Counted from the stretch's first letter, positions 40,574-49,538 are shown. The stretch: DNA of 64,000 bases from RGIG2945 sp045540355 (GCA_045540355.1 JAZQHB010000008.1:41179-105178); one strand, 5' to 3'. Program-made: numbers and translations. Notes: generated from the sequence alone by a model not told the origin.

Positions 40574-42058
40574 ATGAAAAAAAAGGCAGTATTCTTTGCT
40601 GTATTATCAATGACTTTGGCAATGTTATTGTCCGGCTGTCGTGATATACAGATTTTTGAGAAAGTAGAGGAGTTGCAGAAAATCGAATTAACAGAAGACC
40701 AAATTGCACAAAATGTCTACTATGTGAAGGAAGGTACCCGATTTACGCAAGTTTATTTACCGCAGGGTAATGCAACAAGCCGTTCTACAAAAATTAACAC
40801 CGGACGCATTGTATATTTCTATGATGATGAATTTATGATGCCCGAACACTATAAGGGAGAACTGATTGCCTACGCATCAGCGGAAGCAAATTTAAGTTCC
40901 GTTACTTTGGAGAGATTTGAAGACATCGGATATTCTTTCGGTATTTACGGTGGAAGCGTACAGAGTGACGGTTATTATCATTTTTCCGTAAAATCAAACA
41001 CTATTGAGGGTTCCGAAGCAAGAGAATTGTTTTCTAAAACGGAAAGCGACGAAATTCGTATCGTAACCGTTGGTGGCGTAGATGTAGCAAAGCTGGTAGA
41101 CAGCGGAAGTGGAATTATCACGAAGTTAGAGCAGGACCAACCTTATGTTGTGGAATTTTATGCAGGAACTTATTTTTACCGTGCTTCATTCGTGGCAGAT
41201 ACGCATTTTATGAGAGCCTTTGAGGTATATAACTACGGCAGTGAATACATAAGCGATACTACTCACGGTTATATGTGTTTTAATACGCCCGAAAGTTTAA
41301 AAAGCGGTTACTATAATGTAAACGGTACGGGACTTATGGTATACCACGCCTACGAAAAGGGAGAAACCGTTGAAAATGAGGATATGAATGAAGGGTACTA
41401 TGCTAACATTGGCGAAGTAATTGCATCTTATTCCCAGCAATATAGCATCAATGTTCCGCAGGCAACAAAGGATATGGTTATTGAGGTCGTATATGGAAAT
41501 ATTACAGATCCCGTAGACCAAAATATTGAAGTAGGCGGTTACTTACAGGCACCCGACGGCACCGGATATGATATGGAAGTACTTCCGGGCAAAAAAACAA
41601 TGACAATTACACTGGCAATGGCACAAGCTGGCGAATGGACGCTTAATATCAGTCCGAAGTCACTGGAAATAATTGAAATCAATGTAATCGGCGACGAAAC
41701 CTTTGAAGATACCACTTTGTATGAGCAAGAGTTTGTTGTTAAGGAAGATGCACAGTATCAGCTATTCTACGCTGATATTACTGGCGATTTAGATGCAAAA
41801 ATTCAAGCCTCTGTTGTGGCAGATAACGGCATTACTTACAACTTCCTTATTGGAACCTATAAAGATGCAGACGGATTTAAGCGGAATTATATTTATATAA
41901 AAGTACCTTATTTAAAGGCTGGCACCTATACGGTTAAGATTTATTACTATAAATCAACGACGGGCATCGAAAATGTGCAGTTAGTACCGTATGATGCAAA
42001 CAGTAGTGATATTTTCTTCTTGGAAGAAGAGGAAAGGTTGGAACTGTTCAGTGAGTAA
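40574..42058 (+). CDS. Lipoprotein, 494 aa, beta-rich
   Basis: Lipobox LAMLLSGC with lipid anchor Cys at about 22. The mature protein has several beta-sandwich-like segments with Tyr/Gly-rich strands (VYLPQGNATSRSTKIN, YLQAPDGTGYDMEVLPGKKT, YTVKIYYYKSTTG). Probably an outer-face stalk or receptor. The C-terminus ends acidic. Clear GGCAAGGAGAAG ribosome site. It heads a group of surface proteins. I do not recognise the domains. Confidence 0.8.
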   Translation: MKKKAVFFAVLSMTLAMLLSGCRDIQIFEKVEELQKIELTEDQIAQNVYYVKEGTRFTQVYLPQGNATSRSTKINTGRIVYFYDDEFMMPEHYKGELIAYASAEANLSSVTLERFEDIGYSFGIYGGSVQSDGYYHFSVKSNTIEGSEARELFSKTESDEIRIVTVGGVDVAKLVDSGSGIITKLEQDQPYVVEFYAGTYFYRASFVADTHFMRAFEVYNYGSEYISDTTHGYMCFNTPESLKSGYYNVNGTGLMVYHAYEKGETVENEDMNEGYYANIGEVIASYSQQYSINVPQATKDMVIEVVYGNITDPVDQNIEVGGYLQAPDGTGYDMEVLPGKKTMTITLAMAQAGEWTLNISPKSLEIIEINVIGDETFEDTTLYEQEFVVKEDAQYQLFYADITGDLDAKIQASVVADNGITYNFLIGTYKDADGFKRNYIYIKVPYLKAGTYTVKIYYYKSTTGIENVQLVPYDANSSDIFFLEEEERLELFSE

Positions 42059-42245
42059 GAGTGAAATTATAGTAGAAGCTATGGTGGAAGAAATAGAGGC
42101 GTTCCTTGTAAAAAACAAGGGAACCTCTATGGGTTCTTCCTTGAATGAAAAGCTAAAAAACATTGATAAAACAGACTTTGGAAGCATCGAAAAGCTGTAT
42201 GAGGAGATACACGAAGATGCGAATATAGAAAAAAAGGAGGATTAG
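42051..42245 (+). CDS. Hypothetical protein, 64 aa
   Basis: GTG start at 42051 overlaps the lipoprotein stop (GTGAGTAA). Sequence SKSEIIVEAMVEEIEAFLVK..., helical and acidic. Within it, 42094-42129 forms a strong imperfect hairpin (AGAGG..TTCCTTGT/ACAAGG..CCTCT) that may affect translation. Confidence 0.6.
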   Translation: MSKSEIIVEAMVEEIEAFLVKNKGTSMGSSLNEKLKNIDKTDFGSIEKLYEEIHEDANIEKKED

Positions 42246-42251
42246 GGCAAT

Positions 42252-42734
42252 ATGGAATTTATTATGATTATGGGATTGTCTATTATTATGGCACCGTTTG
42301 TAAAAGTTGGAATAGACCATTTAAAAGAAAAGAACTTTGGGGAAATCATACTTACGGTATTAGGATTTACTTCTTGTTGTGTTTCGATTGTTGTTCTATT
42401 CAACTGGATAGTTACGAGGTTTAAAAATATTAAGTATGATTTAATGAGTGAAGTGGGAGATATACCGTCTGTTGGATTTCCACCGATAATTTTTTGGATT
42501 AGTTTTGCAGTTATGCTTATTTGTATTGGTATTAAATTGCTGGTTATATGGAAAACGCAGGAGAATGTTATCACAGAAGGTATGCGTGGAAGTGAAAAAG
42601 TGAAAACCTGCATTATGTTGGAAACAACCGATAAAGAAGGGAGATTAAGCGATGAACAAAAAGCAGAAAAAGACAATACTGGTTGTAGGGGCAGTTCTGC
42701 TTGCTGTTGTGATGATAGTAACCGTATTGGGTAA
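42252..42734 (+). CDS. Membrane protein, 160 aa
   Basis: Three hydrophobic segments (about 3-20, 31-53, 77-97). The last 27 residues are read from bases that also encode the start of the next gene (83-base overlap) and look like out-of-frame coding, with odd CRGSSACCCDDSN. A frameshift in this lineage may have lengthened the tail. Function unknown. Confidence 0.65.
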   Translation: MEFIMIMGLSIIMAPFVKVGIDHLKEKNFGEIILTVLGFTSCCVSIVVLFNWIVTRFKNIKYDLMSEVGDIPSVGFPPIIFWISFAVMLICIGIKLLVIWKTQENVITEGMRGSEKVKTCIMLETTDKEGRLSDEQKAEKDNTGCRGSSACCCDDSNRIG

Positions 42735-44085
42735 GGTTGAACAAAAACCAAAAGTGGATAGTTCTCTATTTAAAGAAGTAACGGATATTCCCGGCTGTGA
42801 ATTTGCCGTAAACCGAAACGCAAGTGATACAGCAACGACGGTAATGGAAATTTCAAAAACCATTAACTTCTTGGACTATGAAACCTATCGTTTCTGTAAT
42901 GGCGAGGACTTATATCTGTTATTCAATATGAACCGATACATAGTAGCTGTAAAAAAGGGCACTTCCTTTCATTTGTCAGAAACCGATCCTGCGGTAGCAT
43001 TTGAGAATAATTCCTTGCAGGGAATATGGTTTGAAGTTGCAGAAGACGCAAAATTGAAGAAAAAAGGAAATACGGCAAGTATTGATGTAACAGCACAGGT
43101 CGTAATCACAAATACGCTGTATAATGACTTTAATGGAACACTGATTACCATAGAAGAAGACGGCGAGGAATGGACGATGTTTGCGGGCTTTGTTCACGCA
43201 GAAGACGAAGAAAGTATTGCTATGGTGGAATATATCGGCAGTACATTCCAAGCATCAGAAATGACGCAGGTGGCACAAGCTGACTTCGAGGTAAATATCG
43301 AAGAAGGAATAAAGACAGAGGAGCCGTCTGCAAATGAAGATGTTTCCGAGGAAATTTCGGAACCGATAAGCGAAGAGGAAAGCGTCAGCGAAACGGTATC
43401 AGAGGAACAGTCGGAAGTCACATCAGAAGAAATTTCGGAACCTTTATCAGAGGAAAAAGCAGAGGAAGAAAGCGAAAAACCGTCTGAACCTGCAAGCGAG
43501 CCGGAAGAAAAGGAAGAGATTGATGCAGAAGAAAGTGAAACACTGACAGCATCTTCTACCCAGCGAGAAGTAGAAGATAATGTCAATACGGCGTATTCTT
43601 CCACCGTTTATTCAATGTTACCCGTAGGCAGTATCGGATATATGGATATATTAAATGAAGACATCGGGAAAACGGAACCTGCATATATTAAGGTACTGGA
43701 AATCCACGATGAAGCAGAAACGCAGAAGCTAATTGCAGAATACGAAGCACAGACGGGAAATAAGATATATTCCACTATGGAAATCCCCGCAGGGTGCCAC
43801 ATCGAGGCAGTAAGCTACGATGTTCGCTACACAAGTGAAAATTGGTCGTATGTAGACATCAAATTATGCAGTTTAAGTGGCGAAGAATTAAGATACAGAG
43901 GTATGCCGTATTCTTCCAAGACTTATGACATACATAAGCCACTCAATGAGAATAACGACTGGGTGCAAGGTTATGTATCGTTTTATATTGTACCGGACGG
44001 CTGTACGGAATATGCTTTAAGATGTTCGGGTATTATCAATAATGACGAAACAAGACCAGCTTGGTTCTATGTGAATACAAGGTAA
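42652..44085 (+). CDS. Membrane-anchored surface protein with Ser/Glu stalk
   Basis: 477 residues. N-terminal anchor (KKTILVVGAVLLAVVMIVTV), an outer domain (about 45-220), a Ser/Glu-rich repeat (about 225-300; units such as EEISEPISEEES) and a C-terminal beta domain (DIGKTEPAYIKVLEIHDEAE, YALRCSGIINNDETRP). The stalk resembles that of the SH3-CAP lipoprotein at 7992-9038. AAGGGAG precedes ATG. Likely surface-exposed. Ends at a strong terminator. Confidence 0.78.
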   Translation: MNKKQKKTILVVGAVLLAVVMIVTVLGKVEQKPKVDSSLFKEVTDIPGCEFAVNRNASDTATTVMEISKTINFLDYETYRFCNGEDLYLLFNMNRYIVAVKKGTSFHLSETDPAVAFENNSLQGIWFEVAEDAKLKKKGNTASIDVTAQVVITNTLYNDFNGTLITIEEDGEEWTMFAGFVHAEDEESIAMVEYIGSTFQASEMTQVAQADFEVNIEEGIKTEEPSANEDVSEEISEPISEEESVSETVSEEQSEVTSEEISEPLSEEKAEEESEKPSEPASEPEEKEEIDAEESETLTASSTQREVEDNVNTAYSSTVYSMLPVGSIGYMDILNEDIGKTEPAYIKVLEIHDEAETQKLIAEYEAQTGNKIYSTMEIPAGCHIEAVSYDVRYTSENWSYVDIKLCSLSGEELRYRGMPYSSKTYDIHKPLNENNDWVQGYVSFYIVPDGCTEYALRCSGIINNDETRPAWFYVNTR

Positions 44086-44090
44086 AATAA

Positions 44091-44126
44091 AAAATTACCG
44101 TAGGCGAAGGCTTACGGTAATTTTTT
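44091..44126 (+). terminator. Terminator of the surface-protein operon
   Basis: AAAATTACCGTAGGC/GCTTACGGTAATTTT with loop GAAG; the T run merges with the next -35 box. Confidence 0.88.
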
Positions 44127-44199
44127 GACTTTATATATGTGAAAAAGTATAATATACATAGAAAGGAAAAGGAAAAGAAACGCGGGCTTGTTTCTTTTT
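44125..44199 (+). promoter_or_regulatory. Strong promoter plus attenuator before the 665-aa protein gene
   Basis: TTGACT (44125-44130), 17-base spacer, TATAAT (44148-44153). A 9-bp terminator-like stem AAAAGAAAC/GTTTCTTTT with loop GCGGGCTT follows within 30 bases of the start site (44173-44198). The loop GCGGG is complementary to the CCCGC terminator loop of sRNA-3. Confidence 0.75.
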
Positions 44200-44230
44200 A
44201 TAAGCGAAGAAGAGGGTAAGGAGAACTGAT

Positions 44231-46228
44231 ATGAATTATACGGAAATTTTAAACAAATGGGGCGAATACATAAATTATAACCGAGAGCAGAAAACATTTA
44301 ATCTGATGAATAATGATTACCGTTTTCATAAGATTGGAGAAACCATTGAAAGAATTTTGCAGGAATATGACGGTACGGGTATGCTTGCGGTTATTTATGC
44401 AAGATTACACTTTGAAAGAGTAATGAGTGAGGGAAAAATATCCGTCTTGGATATATTGGAAAATCCCGACTGCATCAGAAAAGAGAGAGAAATGTATGAG
44501 TGCTTAAACTCTACGGTGGCTACCGATGCAGAGAAAAAATTTATCAGCAAATTAAACAGTCTGTATTCACAAGTGACGCAGGGAAAACTCATTGGCGAGG
44601 GCGAAGATAACCGAAAGGAAATTATGAACTCGCTGGATAGTGTAATGACGGATATTGCCAAATGCAATACTGACCTTTTCTTAAAGGGAGAGGAAGTCGG
44701 AAAAATCGAAAATATCAGCACCAAACTGCATATTTTTAACAACCTTGCAGAGTGCCTACTTACGATTGAAAAATCTGCGGACGGTATGTATTATTGCTTT
44801 ATTTCAGCAGAAAAAACCGCAGATTGTTATTTTTCATTCTTTATTAAGAATAATGGCAATATTATTTCTGTAAATGATAGAGCAAATGAGCAATTTATCG
44901 GACAGCACTCCGTATTAAGAAACGGAAGGTGGACGGAACAGAAAGCCGACGGTATTTTTCCGTATGATTATATTTTTAATTATTCCGGTCACGATTATAA
45001 GGGCTATGCTACCAAATATGAAATTGATGAAAATGCAGTAGATATGTATAATCTCGGAATTGAAGTTTTTATGCCGATTATTATTGCGATGCTGTTGCTG
45101 GTATTTAAGTTCTCTGATAAGGAATTAGACCTGCCTATGAAGCATATAGACAGTTTTCTTCCTGCGAATATCGAAAAGATAGAAAATCACGCACTTATGC
45201 CTATCGGAAAAAGCGAATTGGCAGTAAAGCAGGCAGAAATCAACATTTCATACAGTAATGAGGAAATTATAAGCGGTACTCCCGCAGAAGAATTTGAAAA
45301 TAAAGACAATCACTGGGACGAGCGAGGAGTTTTCGAGAATAAAAATCAGTATATGATTGATTTATGGGGCGAGGGGTTTGTCTATGATCCCGGCAATTTA
45401 TTTCAGAAAAGCAATGTTACTTATTTAATTGATAAAGAAAAGGAAGAAAATAAGGACAAAGAACTTTCCTACATACCGGAATTTGTGGGTACCGAAAAAA
45501 AGATGCGTATGCAGGTATATACCGATGCACGAAAGCAGTTAGCCGATTATATGCGTCAGAAAATATATGAGGAGTGGGATAATTTTGGAAGAACAAACGC
45601 GGTAAAAGAATGGTACTCAAAAGCCCTTGTAGAAAATAAGGATTATTTATTACGGCTTATGTATGAAACTTATGCAGGAATAAGAAGTAAAGAGGGTGTA
45701 GACAGTTCTATACTTATTTGCCCCGGTTCCTATTCAAGAACTATTTATCATACGGAACAGTGTGTAATAGGTATTCAATATGATGAAGAACCGGGTGGCT
45801 GGGAAATAAGCAGAAAATACGGATTATTAGGTTGTATTAAAACGCCCAGTTTAAGAGGGTACTATTACGATAGTCTGTTGGACGAAACAAATGGCAAAAA
45901 ATGTAATATGTGGTTCGTATTTACTCCGCAAACTTGGGAAAACCTCGAAGAATTAACGGGAAGAGAAGTTCCTAAATGCGTAAAGGGGTGGTTAAGAAAC
46001 GGACATAGTTCCAGAGGTAATCATTTACTTGACTGTACCGATGCGGTAGATTATGTCGGAACACCGTTTGAACATTATGAGAGCAGAAGAAAATTATACA
46101 ACAATATAAGAGAGGTTGAATATTCTTTTATGTTTGCGTGGGGATTTTCAAAAAGCGGTTGGAAAAAATTTGTAAAAGAGTATGAGAAAACCTATAAGGC
46201 AGGAGAAAACGATAACAAGGAAGAATAA
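44231..46228 (+). CDS. Large hypothetical protein, 665 aa
   Basis: No signal peptide. A helical N-terminal part (about 1-160), one hydrophobic stretch around 280-296 (EVFMPIIIAMLLLVFKF), and a C-terminal region (about 440-660) with GSYSRTIYHTEQCVIGIQYD, GCIKTPSLRGYYYDSL and KKCNMWFVFTPQTWENL. The gene is alone at the head of its module behind a strong promoter and attenuator. I do not recognise any domain. Its size and promoter suggest an important function of the element. Confidence 0.78.
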   Translation: MNYTEILNKWGEYINYNREQKTFNLMNNDYRFHKIGETIERILQEYDGTGMLAVIYARLHFERVMSEGKISVLDILENPDCIRKEREMYECLNSTVATDAEKKFISKLNSLYSQVTQGKLIGEGEDNRKEIMNSLDSVMTDIAKCNTDLFLKGEEVGKIENISTKLHIFNNLAECLLTIEKSADGMYYCFISAEKTADCYFSFFIKNNGNIISVNDRANEQFIGQHSVLRNGRWTEQKADGIFPYDYIFNYSGHDYKGYATKYEIDENAVDMYNLGIEVFMPIIIAMLLLVFKFSDKELDLPMKHIDSFLPANIEKIENHALMPIGKSELAVKQAEINISYSNEEIISGTPAEEFENKDNHWDERGVFENKNQYMIDLWGEGFVYDPGNLFQKSNVTYLIDKEKEENKDKELSYIPEFVGTEKKMRMQVYTDARKQLADYMRQKIYEEWDNFGRTNAVKEWYSKALVENKDYLLRLMYETYAGIRSKEGVDSSILICPGSYSRTIYHTEQCVIGIQYDEEPGGWEISRKYGLLGCIKTPSLRGYYYDSLLDETNGKKCNMWFVFTPQTWENLEELTGREVPKCVKGWLRNGHSSRGNHLLDCTDAVDYVGTPFEHYESRRKLYNNIREVEYSFMFAWGFSKSGWKKFVKEYEKTYKAGENDNKEE

Positions 46229-46233
46229 AAGAA

Positions 46234-46413
46234 ATGATAGTAAATACAGAAAGAAAATACAGTAATAATTTCCGAAAACATCACAAATTGCCAGTGTTGC
46301 GAGGTTCCGCAAAGCGTAAGTTGCGAGAGGCAATGGGTATAGTTCTTGATGAATGTTATATAATCACACTTAACGCAGGAAAAAATGACAGTATAAATCC
46401 TTTTAATATGTGA
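46234..46413 (+). CDS. Hypothetical small basic protein, 59 aa
   Basis: MIVNTERKYSNNFRKHHKLP..., basic, five bases after the previous stop. The region KRKLREAMGIVLDECYIITL is helical. The ribosome site is moderate (AAGGAAGAATAAAAG). Probably translated by coupling. Confidence 0.58.
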   Translation: MIVNTERKYSNNFRKHHKLPVLRGSAKRKLREAMGIVLDECYIITLNAGKNDSINPFNM

Positions 46414-46422
46414 GGTCTATAA

Positions 46423-46758
46423 ATGCAAAAATATTCAGAAATTGCACGAAACTTTCTGAAAGATAAAGATAAAAAAGAGCCATATATTGTGCATCGTGGA
46501 ATATATTGGGGAAATACACAGGATATGGAAGACCTTTTTATTCTTTTTGGAGGTGACCGGAAGAAAGTTTATGAACGAACCAAGTGTATAGGGCATCACG
46601 CCCGCTTTAAATATGTTATGGATAGATTGGATAGAGAAAGTAAGGAAAAAGACGCTATTTTTGAAAAGTGTTATATAAACTATCCGGGTATCATCAATAG
46701 ACCTACAAGATGTTTTGTGTTAAAGGAAGGGGATAAGAGCGATGAACGAAAGCCATAA
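46423..46758 (+). CDS. Hypothetical protein, 111 aa
   Basis: MQKYSEIARNFLKDKDKKEP..., basic and soluble, with KCIGHHARFKYVMDRLDRES. TGAGGTC upstream of ATG. It overlaps the next gene by 17 bases. Not recognised. Confidence 0.63.
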   Translation: MQKYSEIARNFLKDKDKKEPYIVHRGIYWGNTQDMEDLFILFGGDRKKVYERTKCIGHHARFKYVMDRLDRESKEKDAIFEKCYINYPGIINRPTRCFVLKEGDKSDERKP

Positions 46759-47029
46759 ATGTAGCGAAAGTGACAGATGCGTATGTTATAAACAGAAGGA
46801 TAACAGTGCAGAAATGACTATGATATTCAACAAAGATATAAAGACCGTAGACATTTCGGCATCTATATTTATAAGCAATGACGAACCGATGTTAGAACCT
46901 ATGGAAAATGAATGGGTTAAGCATTCGGCTAAATATGGTTACTGGCAACAAATATCTCCAACACTGGGTATGGAAGATATTACATTTTTATACGAAAAGA
47001 GCAGGGAATTATTTGGAAAGTCGGTGTGA
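46742..47029 (+). CDS. Hypothetical protein, 95 aa
   Basis: Starts at ATG 46742 after GGAAGGGGATAAGAGCG. Begins MNESHKCSESDRCVCYKQKD, with three Cys near the N-terminus that could bind metal. The rest is alpha/beta. Unknown. Confidence 0.62.
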   Translation: MNESHKCSESDRCVCYKQKDNSAEMTMIFNKDIKTVDISASIFISNDEPMLEPMENEWVKHSAKYGYWQQISPTLGMEDITFLYEKSRELFGKSV

Positions 47030-47031
47030 TT

Positions 47032-47427
47032 ATGAGTTTAAAAGCAAAGCATAAATCACTGTCGAACAAAGTAAGAGAGCAGATACATAATAAATACGCA
47101 GGACATTGTGCGTATTGTGGCTGTGAGATCACCTGCAAGGAAATGCAGGTGGACCATATAATACCAAAGTATCAAGAAGAAATAAGAGAAATCAATACTG
47201 ATGCTATGGAAAACTATATGCCCGCTTGTAGACAGTGTAATTTTTATAAATCCACTTTTTCAGTAGAAGATTTTAGAGAAAGATTAACGACGGTGATGAT
47301 GAAAAATCTACAAAAGAACTTTAATTACCGATTGGCTATAAAGTATGGGCTGGTTTCAGAGCATATAAGCCCAGTAAAGTTCTATTTTGAAAAATATAAT
47401 GAACGGAAAGGAGATGCTAAATCTTGA
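47032..47427 (+). CDS. HNH endonuclease
   Basis: 131 residues from ATG 47032. Zinc and HNH features are visible: AHCAYCG-type CxxC (GHCAYCGCEI), catalytic VDHIIPKYQ, and the second CxxC with Asn (PACRQCNFYKS). HNH nucleases of this size occur in phages, restriction systems and homing elements. It is cytoplasmic, in an operon of small genes. Role could be defence or DNA processing. Stop overlaps the next start. Confidence 0.9.
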   Translation: MSLKAKHKSLSNKVREQIHNKYAGHCAYCGCEITCKEMQVDHIIPKYQEEIREINTDAMENYMPACRQCNFYKSTFSVEDFRERLTTVMMKNLQKNFNYRLAIKYGLVSEHISPVKFYFEKYNERKGDAKS

Positions 47428-47753
47428 CAGAAGTAAATTTAAACACAGAGAAAGCAATGTTGGTAGTAGATATGCCTATCGACTGTATGCACTGCTATTT
47501 AAGTGTTCCCGCCAAGGAAAAACATACAGGACAATTTTGTTTGAAGTGTGTAAAAGAACCAACGCTGATGATTACCAAAGAAGAAGCAAAAGTAAAACCT
47601 CACTGGTGTCCTTTAAAGCCTGTACCGATACCGCAGGTTCATTACTGTACGGACAATGAATTTCAGCGTGGTGCGAAGACTGGGTATAATGCCTGCATCA
47701 CGGAAATATTAAAAGAAGAAAAGGAGAAATCAGCAAATGAAAAAGGTTTTTAA
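47424..47753 (+). CDS. Cys-rich hypothetical protein, 109 aa
   Basis: TTG start at 47424 overlaps the HNH stop; GAAAGGAG lies 9 bases upstream. CMHCYLSV, FCLKCVKEP, HWCPLKP and HYCTDNEF suggest zinc binding. Small Cys-rich proteins with the WCPL(K/R) motif are common on phages and plasmids of Clostridia. Function unknown. Confidence 0.7.
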   Translation: MTEVNLNTEKAMLVVDMPIDCMHCYLSVPAKEKHTGQFCLKCVKEPTLMITKEEAKVKPHWCPLKPVPIPQVHYCTDNEFQRGAKTGYNACITEILKEEKEKSANEKGF

Positions 47754-48438
47754 GAATATTAAGGTAATTATATTGTTTATGGCACTTATTACAGCAGGGA
47801 TTGGGTTAATTCTTTCCGTAATTAAGTACAATAAAATAACGAATTATTATTCGGAAAAAGTAGTTGCAGTAAAAGTTGACGAAATAGAAGAAAGCTATGA
47901 TTATGTTGGTTGGCTGAATATAATAAAGACAGAAACTCACTACAACTATGTTTACGAATATGAGTGGAACGGGGAAATATATAAAATTGAATTAGAAAAA
48001 TCAGAAACAAAAAACTTATGGAATATATTAAAAACCATATTTACAGGCACCGGAAATGGCGAAAAATTGGTATGTCACTTAAACCCGAAAACACCTAATG
48101 AAGCTACACTGGAAACAACAAACGAGGTTGCCATATATTCTGTTTGTTTCTTCATCACGCTAATGTGTACTGCTTACACAACTATCTGTGTATTTGAAGA
48201 AAACGCAAAAATCAGAAAGGGAGAAGATTATATTAAGAAAATGGTATGGACTTGCCCCTGCTGTAAAAGTGAAAATGTTACGGCAAGAGAAGTAAAACAC
48301 ATAAACAAATCGTCCCGTGTTATAAATCAAAAAAGGTGGTTGTTCTGCCGTGATTGCGATTATCAAGAAGTAAGGCTTGAAAAGGAAGAAACTTATGATG
48401 CGTCTGATGTAAAGGGGAATAAAAATGAAGAGAATTAA
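47737..48438 (+). CDS. DUF3592-like membrane protein with C-terminal zinc ribbon
   Basis: 233 residues. Membrane helices at about 8-28 and 130-150 flank an outer domain with ETHYNYVYEYEWNGEIYKIE and VCHLNPKTPNEATLE, the pattern of DUF3592 proteins. The C-terminus has TCPCCKSENVT and LFCRDCDYQE, two CxxC knuckles of a zinc ribbon. The next gene is a paralogue. Confidence 0.78.
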   Translation: MKKVFKNIKVIILFMALITAGIGLILSVIKYNKITNYYSEKVVAVKVDEIEESYDYVGWLNIIKTETHYNYVYEYEWNGEIYKIELEKSETKNLWNILKTIFTGTGNGEKLVCHLNPKTPNEATLETTNEVAIYSVCFFITLMCTAYTTICVFEENAKIRKGEDYIKKMVWTCPCCKSENVTAREVKHINKSSRVINQKRWLFCRDCDYQEVRLEKEETYDASDVKGNKNEEN

Positions 48439-49318
48439 AAATTTATTTAAACCACAGGTCTTATTACTGTTTTTTGCAACAATCGTTTCCGCTGTACTGG
48501 TAGCAACAAGCTATACAAATTATAAAAAGACCACTGCATATTACAGCGAAAAAGTAGTCGGGGAGATAATCGAAGTAGAAAAAATAAAAGAAAATTATAT
48601 TTCCTTCTTCGACACCATAAATACTAAAATTACATATAAGGTTATATATGAGTATGAATGGCAGGGAGAAACCTATCACACCGAAGTAAATAAGGGACTT
48701 GGATTGTTCTTGAACTATTTTGAGAAGGGGACAAAAGCTATATGCTATATAAATGCAGAAAACCCAAGCGATGCAGTTGTAAATGTATCTGATCCCGTTA
48801 AACCATTTATTGTATTATTTTTTGCTTTTCTTATGAGTTTCATATTGGTTGCGATATATTGTCTTTTTGACAATGATAAAGAAAGAGAAATAGAAGCGAT
48901 ATGTACTTGCCCGTATTGCAAAAGTGAAAAGGTAGGCGTAAAAGATGTCTTAAATGATACCGCTATTACTCCTTATATCCAAAATATAAGAGAAGCAATG
49001 AAAAACGAAACCGATGTAGATTTGAGAAATCGTGTAGAAGATTATTTAAAATATATTCAACATCTGCAAAAAACTAGAAAAATTTGGGCGTATTGTCAGA
49101 TATGCGGTAGGACAAGCAAAGAAAGAGAAGTACCGCTTGAAACTTCTGACGATGAAATAATCAAACTGGCAACAGCTGAATGGAATAATCGGGAGAAAAA
49201 ATTATCTTTTGATGAACTGGAAGCTGTATATCTTGCAAGATACATTAGGAGAAAAGGAAATAAAGCATCAGAGGACGAAGTAGAAGACTTCATTAACTGG
49301 TGTCGAGATAATTTATAA
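48425..49318 (+). CDS. DUF3592-like paralogue with VirB4-derived insertion
   Basis: 297 residues. Same layout as the upstream protein: two membrane helices (about 13-33, 126-146) and outer YEYEWQGETYHTE. Between zinc knuckles TCPYCKSEK and AYCQICGR lies an extra segment at about 179-213 (TPYIQNIREAMKNETDVDL and the rest) that matches VirB4 residues 129-163. About 22 of 34 positions are identical, and CGTGTAGAAGATTATTTAAA is the same in both genes. The remainder after the ribbon is an acidic helical tail. Confidence 0.8.
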   Translation: MKRIKNLFKPQVLLLFFATIVSAVLVATSYTNYKKTTAYYSEKVVGEIIEVEKIKENYISFFDTINTKITYKVIYEYEWQGETYHTEVNKGLGLFLNYFEKGTKAICYINAENPSDAVVNVSDPVKPFIVLFFAFLMSFILVAIYCLFDNDKEREIEAICTCPYCKSEKVGVKDVLNDTAITPYIQNIREAMKNETDVDLRNRVEDYLKYIQHLQKTRKIWAYCQICGRTSKEREVPLETSDDEIIKLATAEWNNREKKLSFDELEAVYLARYIRRKGNKASEDEVEDFINWCRDNL

Positions 49319-49320
49319 TA

Positions 49321-49358
49321 ATAATATTCCCTTACGGTAAGTGGGGGAATATTTTTTT
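49321..49358 (+). terminator. Terminator after the DUF3592-like pair
   Basis: AATATTCCC/GGGGAATATT plus T run. Confidence 0.82.
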
Positions 49359-49375
49359 ACAACAATGCTAGTTTT

Positions 49376-49404
49376 TTGCTATTTAGGAAAGATTAAAGTA
49401 TAAT
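49376..49404 (+). promoter_or_regulatory. Promoter of the 49516-52443 operon
   Basis: TTGCTA, 17-base spacer, TATAAT, then ATACTTATAACA. This is close to the initial sequence of the attenuator cassettes, but no attenuator hairpin follows. Confidence 0.65.
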
Positions 49405-49430
49405 ATACTTATAACATTAAAGAAAGGAAA

Positions 49431-49538
49431 CAGCACTTCTATTGTATCAACACAGACGAAGAATTTAAGGAATACATCGCAAAAGAAGGCATCAAAGCAG
49501 TAGAGGATAATAATAATGAAGACGGAAAAACAGATTGA
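49431..49538 (+). pseudogene. Remnant of a small gene fused to the promoter leader
   Basis: The frame reads QHFYCINTDEEFKEYIAKEG then IKAVEDNNNEDGKTD and stops. It has good coding character but no start codon, and its upstream part is a promoter leader. The end overlaps the next gene. The pattern (T-D/E-EE-KEYI) resembles the C-terminal half of the 71-residue protein at 53340. Most likely a 5'-deleted gene. Confidence 0.45.
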
